A DNA stretch of 50,532 bases from BPJO01 sp037189665. GTDB lineage: Bacteria > Planctomycetota > Phycisphaerae > Tepidisphaerales > Tepidisphaeraceae. Position 1 is the first letter of the stretch. Each line of letters starts with the position of its first letter. Below the pieces are notes generated by a model. The model had not been told where the DNA came from, ran no database searches, and saw only the letters and a list, made by a program, of their open reading frames with translations. The position numbers and the translations under genes are program-made. Below, piece after piece: positions 42,516-50,532 of this stretch. Location: assembly GCA_037189665.1 (NCBI GenBank), contig JBBCIV010000227.1, positions 1-50,532 of the forward strand. The letters are read 5' to 3'.

Positions 42516-43190
42516 CTACTCAGCCTTGGCATTGGCCTGGCGCATCTTCTCCAAGATGACCTGGGCCCGACTCGTCTCTTCCGGCGTCTTGAACTCCTTC
42601 AAGATGCCTCCGGCTTGTCTCGGCTCCATGGCTTGCAAATAGCGGACCACGGTTTCGTCGGGCAGCGTTTTGAAGATGTCCTTCGTCCGTTTCGGCGGCA
42701 TCGCCTGATACAGCGCCAACGTGTCCTGAAAGCCCTTGTCATTGGCGAGGCGAACCTGTTCTTCCTGCAGTTTCTTCAGTGCTTCGGCCTCCACGAGCAT
42801 CTTTTGCCGCTGGGCGTCGTAGTCGGCCTTGGCCTGTTCGAGCTGGCGTTTTTGATCTTCCAGTTCGCGAAGCCGGCGTTCGAGGATCGCGCCCTTGGCA
42901 TCATAGGTGTTCTGGACCAGCTCCAACTTCTCCCCCGCAGGCCGGCCGGCGGCCTTGGCGAGGACTTCGTCGAGGCGCAAGATCGGCGCGAGCGGTGATG
43001 TTTCCTGCGCAGGCTGGGTCGCCGGTTGCGTGGTCGCCGCAGCCGGTTCGTCGATGATCAGCTTGCGGATCTCCTGGACTTTTTCCTTGTCCAGCTTCCC
43101 CGCAAACACCAAATACCCCACGCCTCCCGCGGCGAACAGGAAGTTCAGCGCGAGCACCGCACTGACGAGGTTGATCAGTTTCTTGACCAT
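42516..43190 (-). CDS. MotE-like flagellar protein
   Basis: A 224-residue protein with one N-terminal membrane helix (about residues 7-30, NLVSAVLALNFLFAAGGVGYLVF), a long coiled coil (KRQLEQAKADYDAQRQKML), and a C-terminal MgtE_N-like helical region (PPKRTKDIFKTLPDETVVRYL, GGILKEFKTPEETSRA). This matches MotE/FlbB-like flagellar proteins, which chaperone or attach motor and stator parts beside FliG. Position between fliJ and fliK supports this. It may link the stator to the motor, but this is inference. Confidence 0.78.
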   Translation of the reverse strand: MVKKLINLVSAVLALNFLFAAGGVGYLVFAGKLDKEKVQEIRKLIIDEPAAATTQPATQPAQETSPLAPILRLDEVLAKAAGRPAGEKLELVQNTYDAKGAILERRLRELEDQKRQLEQAKADYDAQRQKMLVEAEALKKLQEEQVRLANDKGFQDTLALYQAMPPKRTKDIFKTLPDETVVRYLQAMEPRQAGGILKEFKTPEETSRAQVILEKMRQANAKAE

Positions 43191-43196
43191 GATCCG

Positions 43197-43670
43197 TTAG
43201 TTTTCCGACGCCCGCGCGCCGTCCGTCAGATTGCCAAAAGCGATTTGCATGCCAGCCTCGTCGAGATTGTCGTTTTCGCGTTTCGTCTGCTCGCTCATCC
43301 ACCGCTCGAACTGCCTGTCGCGAAGCTTCTCGATCGTCTTGCGTTCCTTCGACGTCTCGACCAACCGCTGCTGCGCCCGCTGAACCTTCGCCTGCGCCTC
43401 GGCGATCTGCCGCGCCAAGTCCAGCGCCGCCCGTTCCATGCCCACCAGATATCGCCGGTGCGCCGCGATGAAGCTGACCTCAATTTCGCCCACCAAGTGA
43501 TTCTGCCGAACGTCCTCGCTCACCTGTTTTACGCTTTCGTCGAGCCGACGGAGCTTGTCCTGCAATTCGACCATCGTCTTCATCGCCTCGGCGAGGTTCT
43601 TCTGGGCGAGGTGTTCGACGTTCTTCCGCTGGCGGAGCACGCCGTCGAGTTCGAAATTGAATCGGGCCAT
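43197..43670 (-). CDS. fliJ: Flagellar export protein FliJ
   Basis: A 157-residue helical, coiled-coil protein (FNFELDGVLRQRKNVEHLAQKNLAE at the start, then charged helices). FliJ is the ATPase-complex stalk and export chaperone of the flagellar type III system. Its sequence is weakly conserved, so the call rests on length, coiled-coil character, and position directly after fliI (8 bases) and before the motE-like gene. Confidence 0.88.
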   Translation of the reverse strand: MARFNFELDGVLRQRKNVEHLAQKNLAEAMKTMVELQDKLRRLDESVKQVSEDVRQNHLVGEIEVSFIAAHRRYLVGMERAALDLARQIAEAQAKVQRAQQRLVETSKERKTIEKLRDRQFERWMSEQTKRENDNLDEAGMQIAFGNLTDGARASEN

Positions 43671-43678
43671 GAATTAGC

Positions 43679-45034
43679 TCACTTCTTTGGCTTGGGGGTT
43701 AACGTCTTTTCGATCTGGTCGATCCACTGGTTCAGCGTGGCGAGTTGTTCCTTCGCCTGCTGGAGGGTGGTGGGCTTTGCCGATTCCTGCTTCAAAAAAT
43801 CGATGATTCGCGGCCGTGCGTTGACGGCGACGTCTTGTTCGAGGTTCGCGCCGGGAACAAACGCCCCGATGCTCACCAGATCGGCGATCTCCTCGTACAC
43901 CGCCATCAGCCCCAGCACGCGGCGGGCCATCTTCACCTGCTCCGGCGCGCACACGTCGCCCCGCACACGCGAGATCGACTGGATCGGGTCAATCGCCGGA
44001 AAATGTCCCTTGGCGGCCAGCGCGCGGTTGAGCCACAGATGCCCGTCGGAAATCCCCTTGACAGCGTCGGGGATCGGCTCGTTGAAATCGTCGCCTTCGA
44101 CGAGCACGGTGTAAAAGCCCGTGATGGAACCCGCCTGCGTCTTGCCCGCTCGCTCCATGATTTCCGGCAATAGTGCAAAGACGCTCGGCGGAAACCCCTT
44201 CGTCGCCGGCGGTTCGCGGGCGGCCAGGCCGATCTGGCGCTGGGCCTGGGCCAATCGCGTCAGCGAGTCCATCAGGAGCAACACGTTCGCGCCGCGATCA
44301 CGGAAGTATTCGGAAACGGTGCAGGCGACCTTGGCGGCGCGGACCTTCAGCAGCGGCGTTTCGTCGGACGTGCTGACGATCATCACGACGCGCTTCATGC
44401 CGTCCGGGCCGAGCGAGTTTTCGATGAACTCCTGCACCTCGCGGCCGCGTTCGCCGATGAGCGCAACCACCGAAATATCGGCGTCGGTGTTCTTGGCGAT
44501 CTGGCTCATCAACGTCGATTTGCCGACGCCCGGACCGGAGAAGATCCCCATTCGCTGCCCCCGGCCGCAGGTGTGCAGGGCATCGATGGAGCGAACGCTG
44601 GTGGTGATCGGCTCGCGGATGTTCACTCGATCCAGCGGCATCGGCGTGCGGTTATCGATTCGTCGAGAGACGCTGCGCGGAATCGGCCCAAGCCCATCCA
44701 TCGGCTCGCCCAGCCCGTTGATCACCCGGCCGAGCAGTTGGTCGCTGCACCAGATGCGCGGGGCGCTGCTGACGTTCTCGATCCGATCCCCGCGCGCCAC
44801 CCCGGCGACGTTGGAAAGCGACATCAGGAGCGTCTTCTCCCCCTGAAAGCCGATCACCTCCGCCATGACGAGGTGCGAGTCCGACCCGCCGGCGTAAATG
44901 CGGCAAAGCGATCCGACGGGCAACGGCAGGTCGGTCGCCTCGATCGTCAGGCCGGAGATGGCAGACACCTGCCCGCTCACGCCGAACGGGAGCGCGGATT
45001 CGATCGCTTCAAGTTGGGAGACGAGTGTCGACAT
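43679..45034 (-). CDS. fliI: Flagellar export ATPase FliI
   Basis: The ATPase that powers or aids flagellar protein export, F1-beta-like. The 451-residue product has the Walker A GPGVGKST, the Walker B-type strand VLLLMDSLTRLAQAQRQIGLA, and the family motifs RVINGLGEPMDGLG and GDVCAPEQVKMARRVLG. Length is standard. It lies between fliH (19 bases) and fliJ (8 bases), a classic fliHIJ set. Confidence 0.95.
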   Translation of the reverse strand: MSTLVSQLEAIESALPFGVSGQVSAISGLTIEATDLPLPVGSLCRIYAGGSDSHLVMAEVIGFQGEKTLLMSLSNVAGVARGDRIENVSSAPRIWCSDQLLGRVINGLGEPMDGLGPIPRSVSRRIDNRTPMPLDRVNIREPITTSVRSIDALHTCGRGQRMGIFSGPGVGKSTLMSQIAKNTDADISVVALIGERGREVQEFIENSLGPDGMKRVVMIVSTSDETPLLKVRAAKVACTVSEYFRDRGANVLLLMDSLTRLAQAQRQIGLAAREPPATKGFPPSVFALLPEIMERAGKTQAGSITGFYTVLVEGDDFNEPIPDAVKGISDGHLWLNRALAAKGHFPAIDPIQSISRVRGDVCAPEQVKMARRVLGLMAVYEEIADLVSIGAFVPGANLEQDVAVNARPRIIDFLKQESAKPTTLQQAKEQLATLNQWIDQIEKTLTPKPKK

Positions 45035-45053
45035 CGCGGTCTGCCAAAGTGAT

Positions 45054-45797
45054 TCAGTCTTGTTCAGGCAACGTTGCCGGCGTCGCGTCCTGCGGCGATT
45101 CGGGCACCAGTTCCCGCGCGAGCCGGTCCAACTGCGTATCCAATTCCGCGTCGATCTCCCCGCCCGCCATCGTAACGCGGCAGCCGCCGGGGGTGATGTT
45201 CGCGTCTTCGAGGACCGTCACGCGCTCCAGTTGCGGCCAATCGACCTGCAACCGCTGCGCGATCTCCTCCATCAGTTGCTTCTGCGACGGATGGATGGCG
45301 ACGCGCACGTCGTGACGCGACAACACCAGCCGGATGGCCTCGCGCGCGTTGGCCTCGACGACGCGCGGGTCCAGCGCGCCCATGCGCTTCGTCACCTTTC
45401 GAGCGATCGTCAACGCCAGCGGCAACACCTCGGCCTCGGCCCGGTCGGCCGCGCCGTTCTGCACTTGTTCGAGCGAGGCGATCGTCGATTTCAACGTCTC
45501 CATCAGCTCGACGATCGTCGTCTTCTCAGCGTCGAACGCCTCCGCCTTGCCCGCCTTTGTCCCCTCGGCGCGGCCTTGGGCAAGGCCTTCTTTTTTACCC
45601 TGGGCAAGCCCTTCGATCCTCGCCTGCGCCGTCACTTGCACCTTCAGTTGCTCCGCCTCGGCCTGCGCGGCGGCAAGTAATTGGTCAGCGTCCTGTCGGG
45701 CCTTGAGCAACAGCTTGCGCGCATACGCCTCGATATCCGCCATCGAAAACGGCCGGGCATTGGCGGCGAGCGAGGATGTGGCTTTGATCAAAGGCAT
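45054..45797 (-). CDS. fliH: Flagellar assembly protein FliH
   Basis: A 247-residue FliH/V-ATPase E-like protein that forms the regulatory stalk of FliI. Typical long N-terminal charged helix with Gln/Ala-rich repeats (AEQLKVQVTAQARIEGLAQG, GKKEGLAQGRAEGTKAGKAE) and a conserved C-terminal domain (LALTIARKVTKRMGALD, VLSRHDVRVAIHPSQKQL, GGCRVTMAGGEIDAELDTQL). It lies upstream of fliI. Confidence 0.92.
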   Translation of the reverse strand: MPLIKATSSLAANARPFSMADIEAYARKLLLKARQDADQLLAAAQAEAEQLKVQVTAQARIEGLAQGKKEGLAQGRAEGTKAGKAEAFDAEKTTIVELMETLKSTIASLEQVQNGAADRAEAEVLPLALTIARKVTKRMGALDPRVVEANAREAIRLVLSRHDVRVAIHPSQKQLMEEIAQRLQVDWPQLERVTVLEDANITPGGCRVTMAGGEIDAELDTQLDRLARELVPESPQDATPATLPEQD

Positions 45798-45807
45798 AGC
45801 AGACGAT

Positions 45808-45862
45808 GCGTGATGAGTGCGACGCGAAAGAAAGACTCGGATTCACGTCATACTCATCACGC
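45808..45862. repeat. Perfect inverted repeat between fliG and fliH
   Basis: Arms GCGTGATGAGT (45808-45818) and ACTCATCACGC (45852-45862) are perfectly complementary over 11 bases with a 33-base loop, filling most of the 77-bp gap between fliG and fliH. It may be an RNA hairpin that affects operon expression or a mobile repeat remnant. Confidence 0.65.
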
Positions 45863-45874
45863 CACACGGATTTC

Positions 45875-46894
45875 CTAAACGACCATTTCCGACGCCCCGC
45901 CGCGGCCACCGATGACGATCTCGCCGGCGTCTTCCAGGCGACGAACCACGTCCACGATCTTCTGCTGGGCCGACTCCACGTCGCTGACGCGGACCGGGCC
46001 CATGTACTGCATGTCCTCGGCGATGAGCTGCGCGGCGCGCTCGGACATGTTCTTGAAGATCTTCTGCTTCAGCTCTTCGCTGGCGGTCTTCAGCGCCAGC
46101 GACAGCACGTCGTTCTCGATCTCCTTGAGCACGCTCTGGATGCCCTTGTCGTTGACCATCAGGATGTCCTCGAACACGAACATCAGGCGGCGGATCGACT
46201 CGACCAGGTCGGGGTCCTCGGCCTCCAGGCCTTCCATGATGCCCTTCTCGGTGCTGCGGTCGGCGAGGTTGAGCATCTCGGCGACCGTATCGACGCCGCC
46301 CGCCTTTTCGAACGTCTGCGAGACGATGTCGGACAGGCGATGCTCGAGGCCGCGCTCCACCTCTTTGATCACGTCCGGGTTGGTCTGCTCCATGTTGGCG
46401 ATGCGCTTGATGACCTCGATCTGCTTCTGGCTCGGCAGGCCGACGAGGATCTCGCTCGCCTTGGCGGGGTTGAGGTGCGCGAGGATCAGCGCGATGGTCT
46501 GTGGGTGCTCGTCCTGAATGAACGTGAGCAGGTTTTCGCTTTCGGCCTTCTGAAGGAAGGCGAACGGCGTGGTGGCCACCTGCTGGGTGACCTGCTTGAT
46601 CATCTTCTCGGCGTCGGCCTCGGGCATCGACTTGCGAAGCAGCGCCTTGGCGTATTCAAGCCCGCCTTCGGAGAGGTAATTGTTGGCCAGGACGAGGTTG
46701 TAGAACTCGCGGAAGACGTTGTTGCGGGAATCAGGGTTGATCTCGCCGAGCGAGGCGATCTCGCGGCTGACCTCCTCGACCTGCTCGCGCGACAGCTTCT
46801 GCATGACCGCGGCCGCCATGTCCTGCTCGAGCGTGAGCAGGAGAATGGCAGCCTTGCGAACGCCGGTCGATTCTTTCGCGGATTCCTTGGCCAT
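45875..46894 (-). CDS. fliG: Flagellar motor switch protein FliG
   Basis: The 339-residue rotor/switch protein. N-terminus KAAILLLTLEQDMAAAVMQKL, middle domain HPQTIALILAHLNPAKASEIL (EHPQ motif) and C-terminal motor region with LMFVFEDILMVNDKGIQSVL, GPVRVSDVESAQQKIVDVVRRL. Length and domain order are normal. The ATG at 46894 is chosen from the N-terminal match; no Shine-Dalgarno stands in front, and the leader is filled by the inverted repeat. It is the second gene after fliF. Confidence 0.94.
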   Translation of the reverse strand: MAKESAKESTGVRKAAILLLTLEQDMAAAVMQKLSREQVEEVSREIASLGEINPDSRNNVFREFYNLVLANNYLSEGGLEYAKALLRKSMPEADAEKMIKQVTQQVATTPFAFLQKAESENLLTFIQDEHPQTIALILAHLNPAKASEILVGLPSQKQIEVIKRIANMEQTNPDVIKEVERGLEHRLSDIVSQTFEKAGGVDTVAEMLNLADRSTEKGIMEGLEAEDPDLVESIRRLMFVFEDILMVNDKGIQSVLKEIENDVLSLALKTASEELKQKIFKNMSERAAQLIAEDMQYMGPVRVSDVESAQQKIVDVVRRLEDAGEIVIGGRGGASEMVV

Positions 46895-46900
46895 TGTTTG

Positions 46901-46994
46901 GGAAGGAGTCAGGAGTCGGGAGTCAGGAGCCAGAAGCAAAGTTGCATATCTGGTTTTCTCCTGGCTCCCGACTCCTGTCTCCTGACTCCTTTCC
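46901..46994. repeat. Iterated AGGAGTC inverted repeat between fliF and fliG
   Basis: A 94-bp imperfect palindrome built from GGAGTCA/GGAGTCG/GGAGCCA words: arm 46901-46935 and arm 46956-46994 around a ~20-base AT-richer loop. It fills the fliF-fliG gap, 2 bases from the fliF stop, and would form a strong hairpin in the operon transcript; on the minus strand the first arm read is purine-rich (SD-like AGGAG) and the second is CTCCT-rich. Iterated heptamers of this kind are typical of short repeat elements of filamentous cyanobacteria and some planctomycetes. Confidence 0.75.
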
Positions 46995-46996
46995 TA

Positions 46997-48664
46997 CTAT
47001 TCCTGATTCAGCCACCGCTTGATCAAGTTGGCCGCGGCATCCGGGTTTTCCTTCACCATCGTGCCGACCTGTTCGATGACCTGCTGGGCTTCCAGATCGC
47101 TGTCGGACAGCTCGCGGCCGGGCAGCATCATGCCGGTTTCGCCCACCTCGCCTACCAGATCGGCGATCGCGGTGATCGGCCCGGTCGGCTCGGCAGGGCC
47201 AGCGATTCCCCCGCCTGCCAGCGCGGGCTGTACGGCGGGGTGTGGCACGCTCTTGCGGACCATCATTGACACCATCAACAGGCTGACGACCGCCAGCACG
47301 CTGATCGCGATCTCCTTCGGCCCGAAGCCCAGGCCGGTGGGCAGCGAAGCGAGGCCGCCGGCCGTCGCTTCGCCGCCGGATAGCGGCTCGGATACGTCGA
47401 TGTAACGTGCGACGCTGATGGCGGCGTCGTCCCTGATGTTCGTCGCCATCTGCACGTCGGCGCGGATCGCGGGCAGTTGCGAGGTCACCAGCGCATCCAG
47501 ATCAGCGGCGCTCGGCTCAGACGTCGCGCCGGGGTTCTGGCGCTTCCAGATGCTGATGAAATACGAATCCGGCACGCGCACCGACGCCGCCACCGCCACC
47601 GCATCGCCGGCGGGGGCGGTGGTGGAGGTCATCTTGTAGCCGGTGTCCACGAGGTTCTTCACATCGGTCGTTTCCCGTGTGCTGTTTTGGCCCGGCGCCG
47701 TGTTCGATCCCTCGACCGTCATCTGGATGTTCGCGTTCATCCCCGGTTCGCCAGCGGGAGCAGCAGTCGTGTTTTCTTCGGTCGTGGTCGACTGTTGCTG
47801 CAGCGCCTCGACCTTGTTGTCCTTGCTCACTTCCTTAGTGTTGGTCTGGCTTGCCTTTGTATTCAGATCCACCGACACCGTCGCATATGCGTTCGGAATC
47901 CACGTCAACTGCCTCAGAATCTTGTCGGCATAGTAATTTTCGAACTTCGCCTTCGTGGCGAGGATGGGGTTGTCGTCGCCCTGCATGGGGTTATTGGGGT
48001 CGGACTGCTTCCAGGCCTTGCCGTCGATGGTGACCATGACGTTTTCGCCGCGAAGCCCCGCCTGCGCCCCGGTCACCATGTGGGTGACGGCGTCGGCGAT
48101 CTTCTTCGTGCCCACTTCGCCGGGCTTCATCGTCACCGCCACGCTGGCGCGGGGCTCGATCGATCGGGTGGGGTTGCGCTTGCTGGTGCTGTCGAGCATC
48201 ACCGTCGCCGACCGCACGCCCGGCCAGAGGGAGATGATCTGCGCGAGCTGCCGCTGCTTCGCATGATTCACGAGTTGGTCGTTCTGGTCGCGCGAGGCGA
48301 AGGGGTTCTGATTACCGAGAACGAATTCCTCAAACGCATCCTTCATGTCGCGCGGCAGCACCTGCGCGTAGCCAAGGTCGGCGATCAGCTCAAACTTACG
48401 GTCGGCGGGGACGAGAATGCGGTCGCCGGTGACGGAGTAGCTGACGCCTTTGGATGAGAGGGCCGACTTGATGCGCGCGATGTCGTCGGCGGTCATCGCC
48501 TGGTCGAGCAGCGGCGTCATCTCGGCGGTGCCGGCGTAGCGCGCCCAGTAGAACATCGTCATCACCATGATGACAGCGAGGGCGCCGGTAAGCATTTTCT
48601 GGGAGGCCGACAGGCCGGATAGCTGCTGCTGGATGCGCAGCAACTGCTGTTTGAGAGCGTCCAC
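46997..48664 (-). CDS. fliF: Flagellar MS-ring protein FliF
   Basis: A 555-residue membrane protein forming the MS ring. Two membrane helices (about residues 24-42, LTGALAVIMVMTMFYWARYA, and about 445-465, AISVLAVVSLLMVSMMV) flank the ring-building domains with the YscJ-like motifs MTPLLDQAMTADDIARIKSAL, PADRKFELIADLGYAQVLP and RQLAQIISLWPGVRSATVML. The GTG at 48664 is chosen because GGAGGG lies 8 bases upstream; a longer frame begins with TTG. It is the first gene of the operon fliF-G-H-I-J-motE-K-flgD. Confidence 0.94.
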   Translation of the reverse strand: MDALKQQLLRIQQQLSGLSASQKMLTGALAVIMVMTMFYWARYAGTAEMTPLLDQAMTADDIARIKSALSSKGVSYSVTGDRILVPADRKFELIADLGYAQVLPRDMKDAFEEFVLGNQNPFASRDQNDQLVNHAKQRQLAQIISLWPGVRSATVMLDSTSKRNPTRSIEPRASVAVTMKPGEVGTKKIADAVTHMVTGAQAGLRGENVMVTIDGKAWKQSDPNNPMQGDDNPILATKAKFENYYADKILRQLTWIPNAYATVSVDLNTKASQTNTKEVSKDNKVEALQQQSTTTEENTTAAPAGEPGMNANIQMTVEGSNTAPGQNSTRETTDVKNLVDTGYKMTSTTAPAGDAVAVAASVRVPDSYFISIWKRQNPGATSEPSAADLDALVTSQLPAIRADVQMATNIRDDAAISVARYIDVSEPLSGGEATAGGLASLPTGLGFGPKEIAISVLAVVSLLMVSMMVRKSVPHPAVQPALAGGGIAGPAEPTGPITAIADLVGEVGETGMMLPGRELSDSDLEAQQVIEQVGTMVKENPDAAANLIKRWLNQE

Positions 48665-48835
48665 GTGATTTGCCCTCCATGGCAAAACGGCGGCGATCGC
48701 GACAGAACATTGAATTTTTGAACAAACACGGCATCCCCAACGCCCCGTCCCGTCCGTGGTCCGCGCGTCAAGGTTTACCTAGATTACGGACCGCACTGGA
48801 AATCGCAACAGCTAATTTCCGCCCCTGCTGTGCCT

Positions 48836-49027
48836 TTATGCCGCCAGAAGCCTCGCCTCCACGCCCTCGATTCTCGCCGGATCGTCGATAATCCGGGTCA
48901 GGTCGTACTTCCCGGCCGCCTCCGGCAACGCCGACCGCCGGCTGTTGAACTCTTTCAGCCATCGGTCGCGCAATTCCCGCGCCGCCGCCACGTGCGCCGG
49001 GTCGTTCTTCCGCGCCGCTTTCCGCAC
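48836..49027 (-). CDS. Small basic hypothetical protein, possibly decayed start
   Basis: A 63-residue GTG-started frame whose sequence (ARKNDPAHVAAARELRDRWL, then ALPEAAGKYDLTRI) looks protein-like. The same frame continues upstream for about 21 residues rich in Lys/Arg to a stop at 49091, without an ATG, so the true start may be GTG 49027, an unusual codon, or be lost. Similar ARELRDRWLE-type small proteins occur in planctomycetes as far as I recall. Function unknown. Confidence 0.45.
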   Translation of the reverse strand: MRKAARKNDPAHVAAARELRDRWLKEFNSRRSALPEAAGKYDLTRIIDDPARIEGVEARLLAA

Positions 49028-49336
49028 GCGTTTCGGCTTTTCCTTCCCGATTTTCGCCGACTCGGGTCGCGAGAAACGCAGCCCGGAGCGTCATCCACAT
49101 CGACATGATCACAGGCGACGTAACTCCGCACCTGAATTTCCCCGTTTCCACCCCGCGTCCGACAAGCAAAACCGCGTTTTCAGCACTCCATGCAAGCCCG
49201 CCCCCCCAAAGCCTACGCCAATCCCGCCGCGCCGCACGTACACGGAAACGCGGTGTGCGTACCTCAAACCCCAATGTGCGTATGCCGCGGATCCGGATGG
49301 ACGGTCGCGGCGCGTGAACACACCAGAGCGGCAGGC
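49028..49336. other. Gene-poor gap before the kinase
   Basis: About 309 bases between the small frame and the end of the kinase gene. Apart from the upstream part of the small frame I see no gene, terminator or repeat that stands out; two TGTGCGTA words (near 49253 and 49275) are probably chance. Confidence 0.5.
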
Positions 49337-50473
49337 TTATTCCTGCCGCGGGAGGCGGATGGTGAAGGTGGTGCCGTCGGCGGCGGTGGAGGTGATGTCG
49401 ATGGTGCCGGCATGGGCGGCGACGATTTCGCGGACGATGTAGAGGCCGAGCCCGACGCTTCCGGGCACGCGGCGGCCGAGGGATTCGGTAGTGGCATGGC
49501 GGACCAGGGGGTCGAAGATCGCGGTCAGCATCTCCGGCGGGATCGGTTCGCCTTGGTTTCGCACGCTGAGCGTGACCGTGCGGGCGTCGGAGATGGCCGA
49601 CAGGTCAATGGGCCCGTCGTTTGATCCGTGCTGTAATGCGTTGCCGAGCAGGTTGGTGATGACCTGCCGGAGCCGGGCGGCATCCCACTCGCCGGTGAGA
49701 TCGCCGTGGGATTCGAAGCGCAGGGTGCGGCCGGGGTGGGTGGAGCGGAAGCCCTGGACGACTTCGCGGCAGAGTTGTTCGAGATCGACGGGAGAGCGGG
49801 TGAGGGGCATGGCGCTGCCGAGGCCGGTGGAGGCGAAATCGATGAGGTCGGAGATGAGTCGAGAGATGGCCTGGGCGTTGGTTTCGATCATGGAGGCGGC
49901 TTCGGCGGCGTCGGGATCGCGGCTGGACTGCGAGACGATCTGGGCGGCCATGCGGATGCAGTTGAGGGGGTTGCGCAGATCGTGGCTGAGGATGGCGAGG
50001 AACATGTGTCGCGACTGATCGACGCGCTTGGTGTAGCTGCCGATGGCCTTGGCGAGCGACTGGTCCATCGACTCGTTGAAGCGGGTGACGTCGGCGATGT
50101 CGTCCTTATCCGGCTGGGGCAGGCTTTCGCGCCACAGGCTCAGCACGCTGGCGCGCAAGGCGCGGTATTCGGAGACGACCTCGTCGATGTCAAATCCTGA
50201 CCCGACACGACTGATGCCGTGCATGGCGGAGGCGTCGTCGAGCCGGTCGCTCTCGTCGCCCCCGGCGCCGCCGTGGCCTTTGGATTTGCTGGATTGCTGG
50301 ATAATGCTCTGATCGGTCTGCATGTCCCGCACGGTGGCGAGAAGGATCGACTCGGCATCGTTCCGCAGGGCAAGTTTTGACATCGCCTTGCCCGGCGCGA
50401 GGCTGCGGGCAAAGGATTCCCATTCCATCAGAATGGGCTCAATATTCGTTGAAATGAACTGAGCCAATCGCAT
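49337..50473 (-). CDS. RsbRD-type sensor histidine kinase
   Basis: A 378-residue cytoplasmic kinase. The N-terminal ~150 residues match the RsbRD-N domain (LAQFISTNIEPILMEWESFARSL, SEYRALRASVLSLWRESL) seen in stressosome proteins and PDtaS-like kinases. Then HisKA with the phospho-acceptor H164 (ILSHDLRNPLN), and a HATPase_c domain with N box (LRQVITNLLGNALQH) and G-box region GSVGLGLYIVREIV. No receiver is adjacent, so its partner is unknown. It may feed the partner-switching proteins (STAS and PP2C) of this window; that is inference. Confidence 0.9.
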   Translation of the reverse strand: MRLAQFISTNIEPILMEWESFARSLAPGKAMSKLALRNDAESILLATVRDMQTDQSIIQQSSKSKGHGGAGGDESDRLDDASAMHGISRVGSGFDIDEVVSEYRALRASVLSLWRESLPQPDKDDIADVTRFNESMDQSLAKAIGSYTKRVDQSRHMFLAILSHDLRNPLNCIRMAAQIVSQSSRDPDAAEAASMIETNAQAISRLISDLIDFASTGLGSAMPLTRSPVDLEQLCREVVQGFRSTHPGRTLRFESHGDLTGEWDAARLRQVITNLLGNALQHGSNDGPIDLSAISDARTVTLSVRNQGEPIPPEMLTAIFDPLVRHATTESLGRRVPGSVGLGLYIVREIVAAHAGTIDITSTAADGTTFTIRLPRQE

Positions 50474-50532
50474 TGATTGCCTGATTAAGGGATATGCAGA
50501 CTTGGATATGGTTTCTCATGCGTTGAACCAGC

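Noticed and set aside
45806..47269. 487-residue plus-strand frame across fliG
   Set aside because: Antisense shadow of fliG and its flanking repeat; Leu/His-rich and domain-free.
48768..49274. 168-residue minus-strand frame overlapping the small frame at 48836-49027
   Set aside because: Low-complexity Gly/Arg/Ala sequence typical of a shadow frame in GC-rich DNA; the overlapping smaller frame has a protein-like composition.

Overview
The window is GC-rich, densely coded bacterial chromosome, most likely from a planctomycete and probably the class Phycisphaerae. That placement is inference. It rests on the LETRQMLS signature near the start of a large RTX protein (the LEPR/LETR-MLS motif of planctomycete surface proteins), small secreted and Cys-rich proteins of a planctomycete style, and a flagellar operon beside many carbohydrate-active genes. 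No tRNA, rRNA, CRISPR array, integrase, transposase or complete mobile element was seen.

Layout. 1-3 kb: an SDR oxidoreductase, a DUF4272 protein and a SPOUT (TrmH-type) RNA methyltransferase. 3-8.3 kb (minus): an AlgI-type MBOAT O-acyltransferase coupled by TGATG to an AlgX/AlgJ-like SGNH protein, a small secreted protein, and a DUF4139 protein. 8.4-14.5 kb: aroA, an adenylate-kinase-like enzyme with a Cys-rich N-terminus, a Spy/CpxP-like secreted protein, a DUF72 protein, a Cys-rich small protein, a STAS protein, YqgE/AlgH and a small lipoprotein. 14.6-18 kb: an OprP/O-type porin and an RsbU-like PP2C phosphatase. 18.2-21.6 kb: a small protein and an unusually long FliD. 21.7-25 kb: a sorbosone-dehydrogenase-like lipoprotein and an MhqO/MhqD-like quinone-detoxification pair. 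25-32 kb: a divergent xylan pair (GH52 beta-xylosidase, GH10 xylanase) and an RTX-PKD-beta-helix surface protein. 32-40.8 kb: an OafA-type acyltransferase, a triple-repeat protein, truB, a ComEA-like protein, a GH10-like protein lacking its catalytic glutamates, a secreted beta-helix protein, a HAD-UbiA fusion and purC. 40.8-48.7 kb (minus): fliF-fliG-fliH-fliI-fliJ-motE-like-fliK-flgD. 49.3-50.5 kb: an RsbRD-type histidine kinase.

Themes. The main functional blocks are flagellar basal-body, export and hook assembly (plus FliD), xylan and polysaccharide breakdown or modification, polysaccharide O-acetylation, and pieces of a partner-switching network (PP2C phosphatase, STAS protein, RsbRD kinase). 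The most unusual items are: a GH10 xylanase that appears to start at ATT; a FliD with about six hook-IN modules, one inside its C-terminal domain; an apparent in-frame palindrome insertion in algI; a catalytically dead GH10-like protein; a protein made only of three HNH-associated-like repeats; and purine-rich inverted repeats between flagellar genes. I did not find a clearly new multi-gene defence or mobile system.
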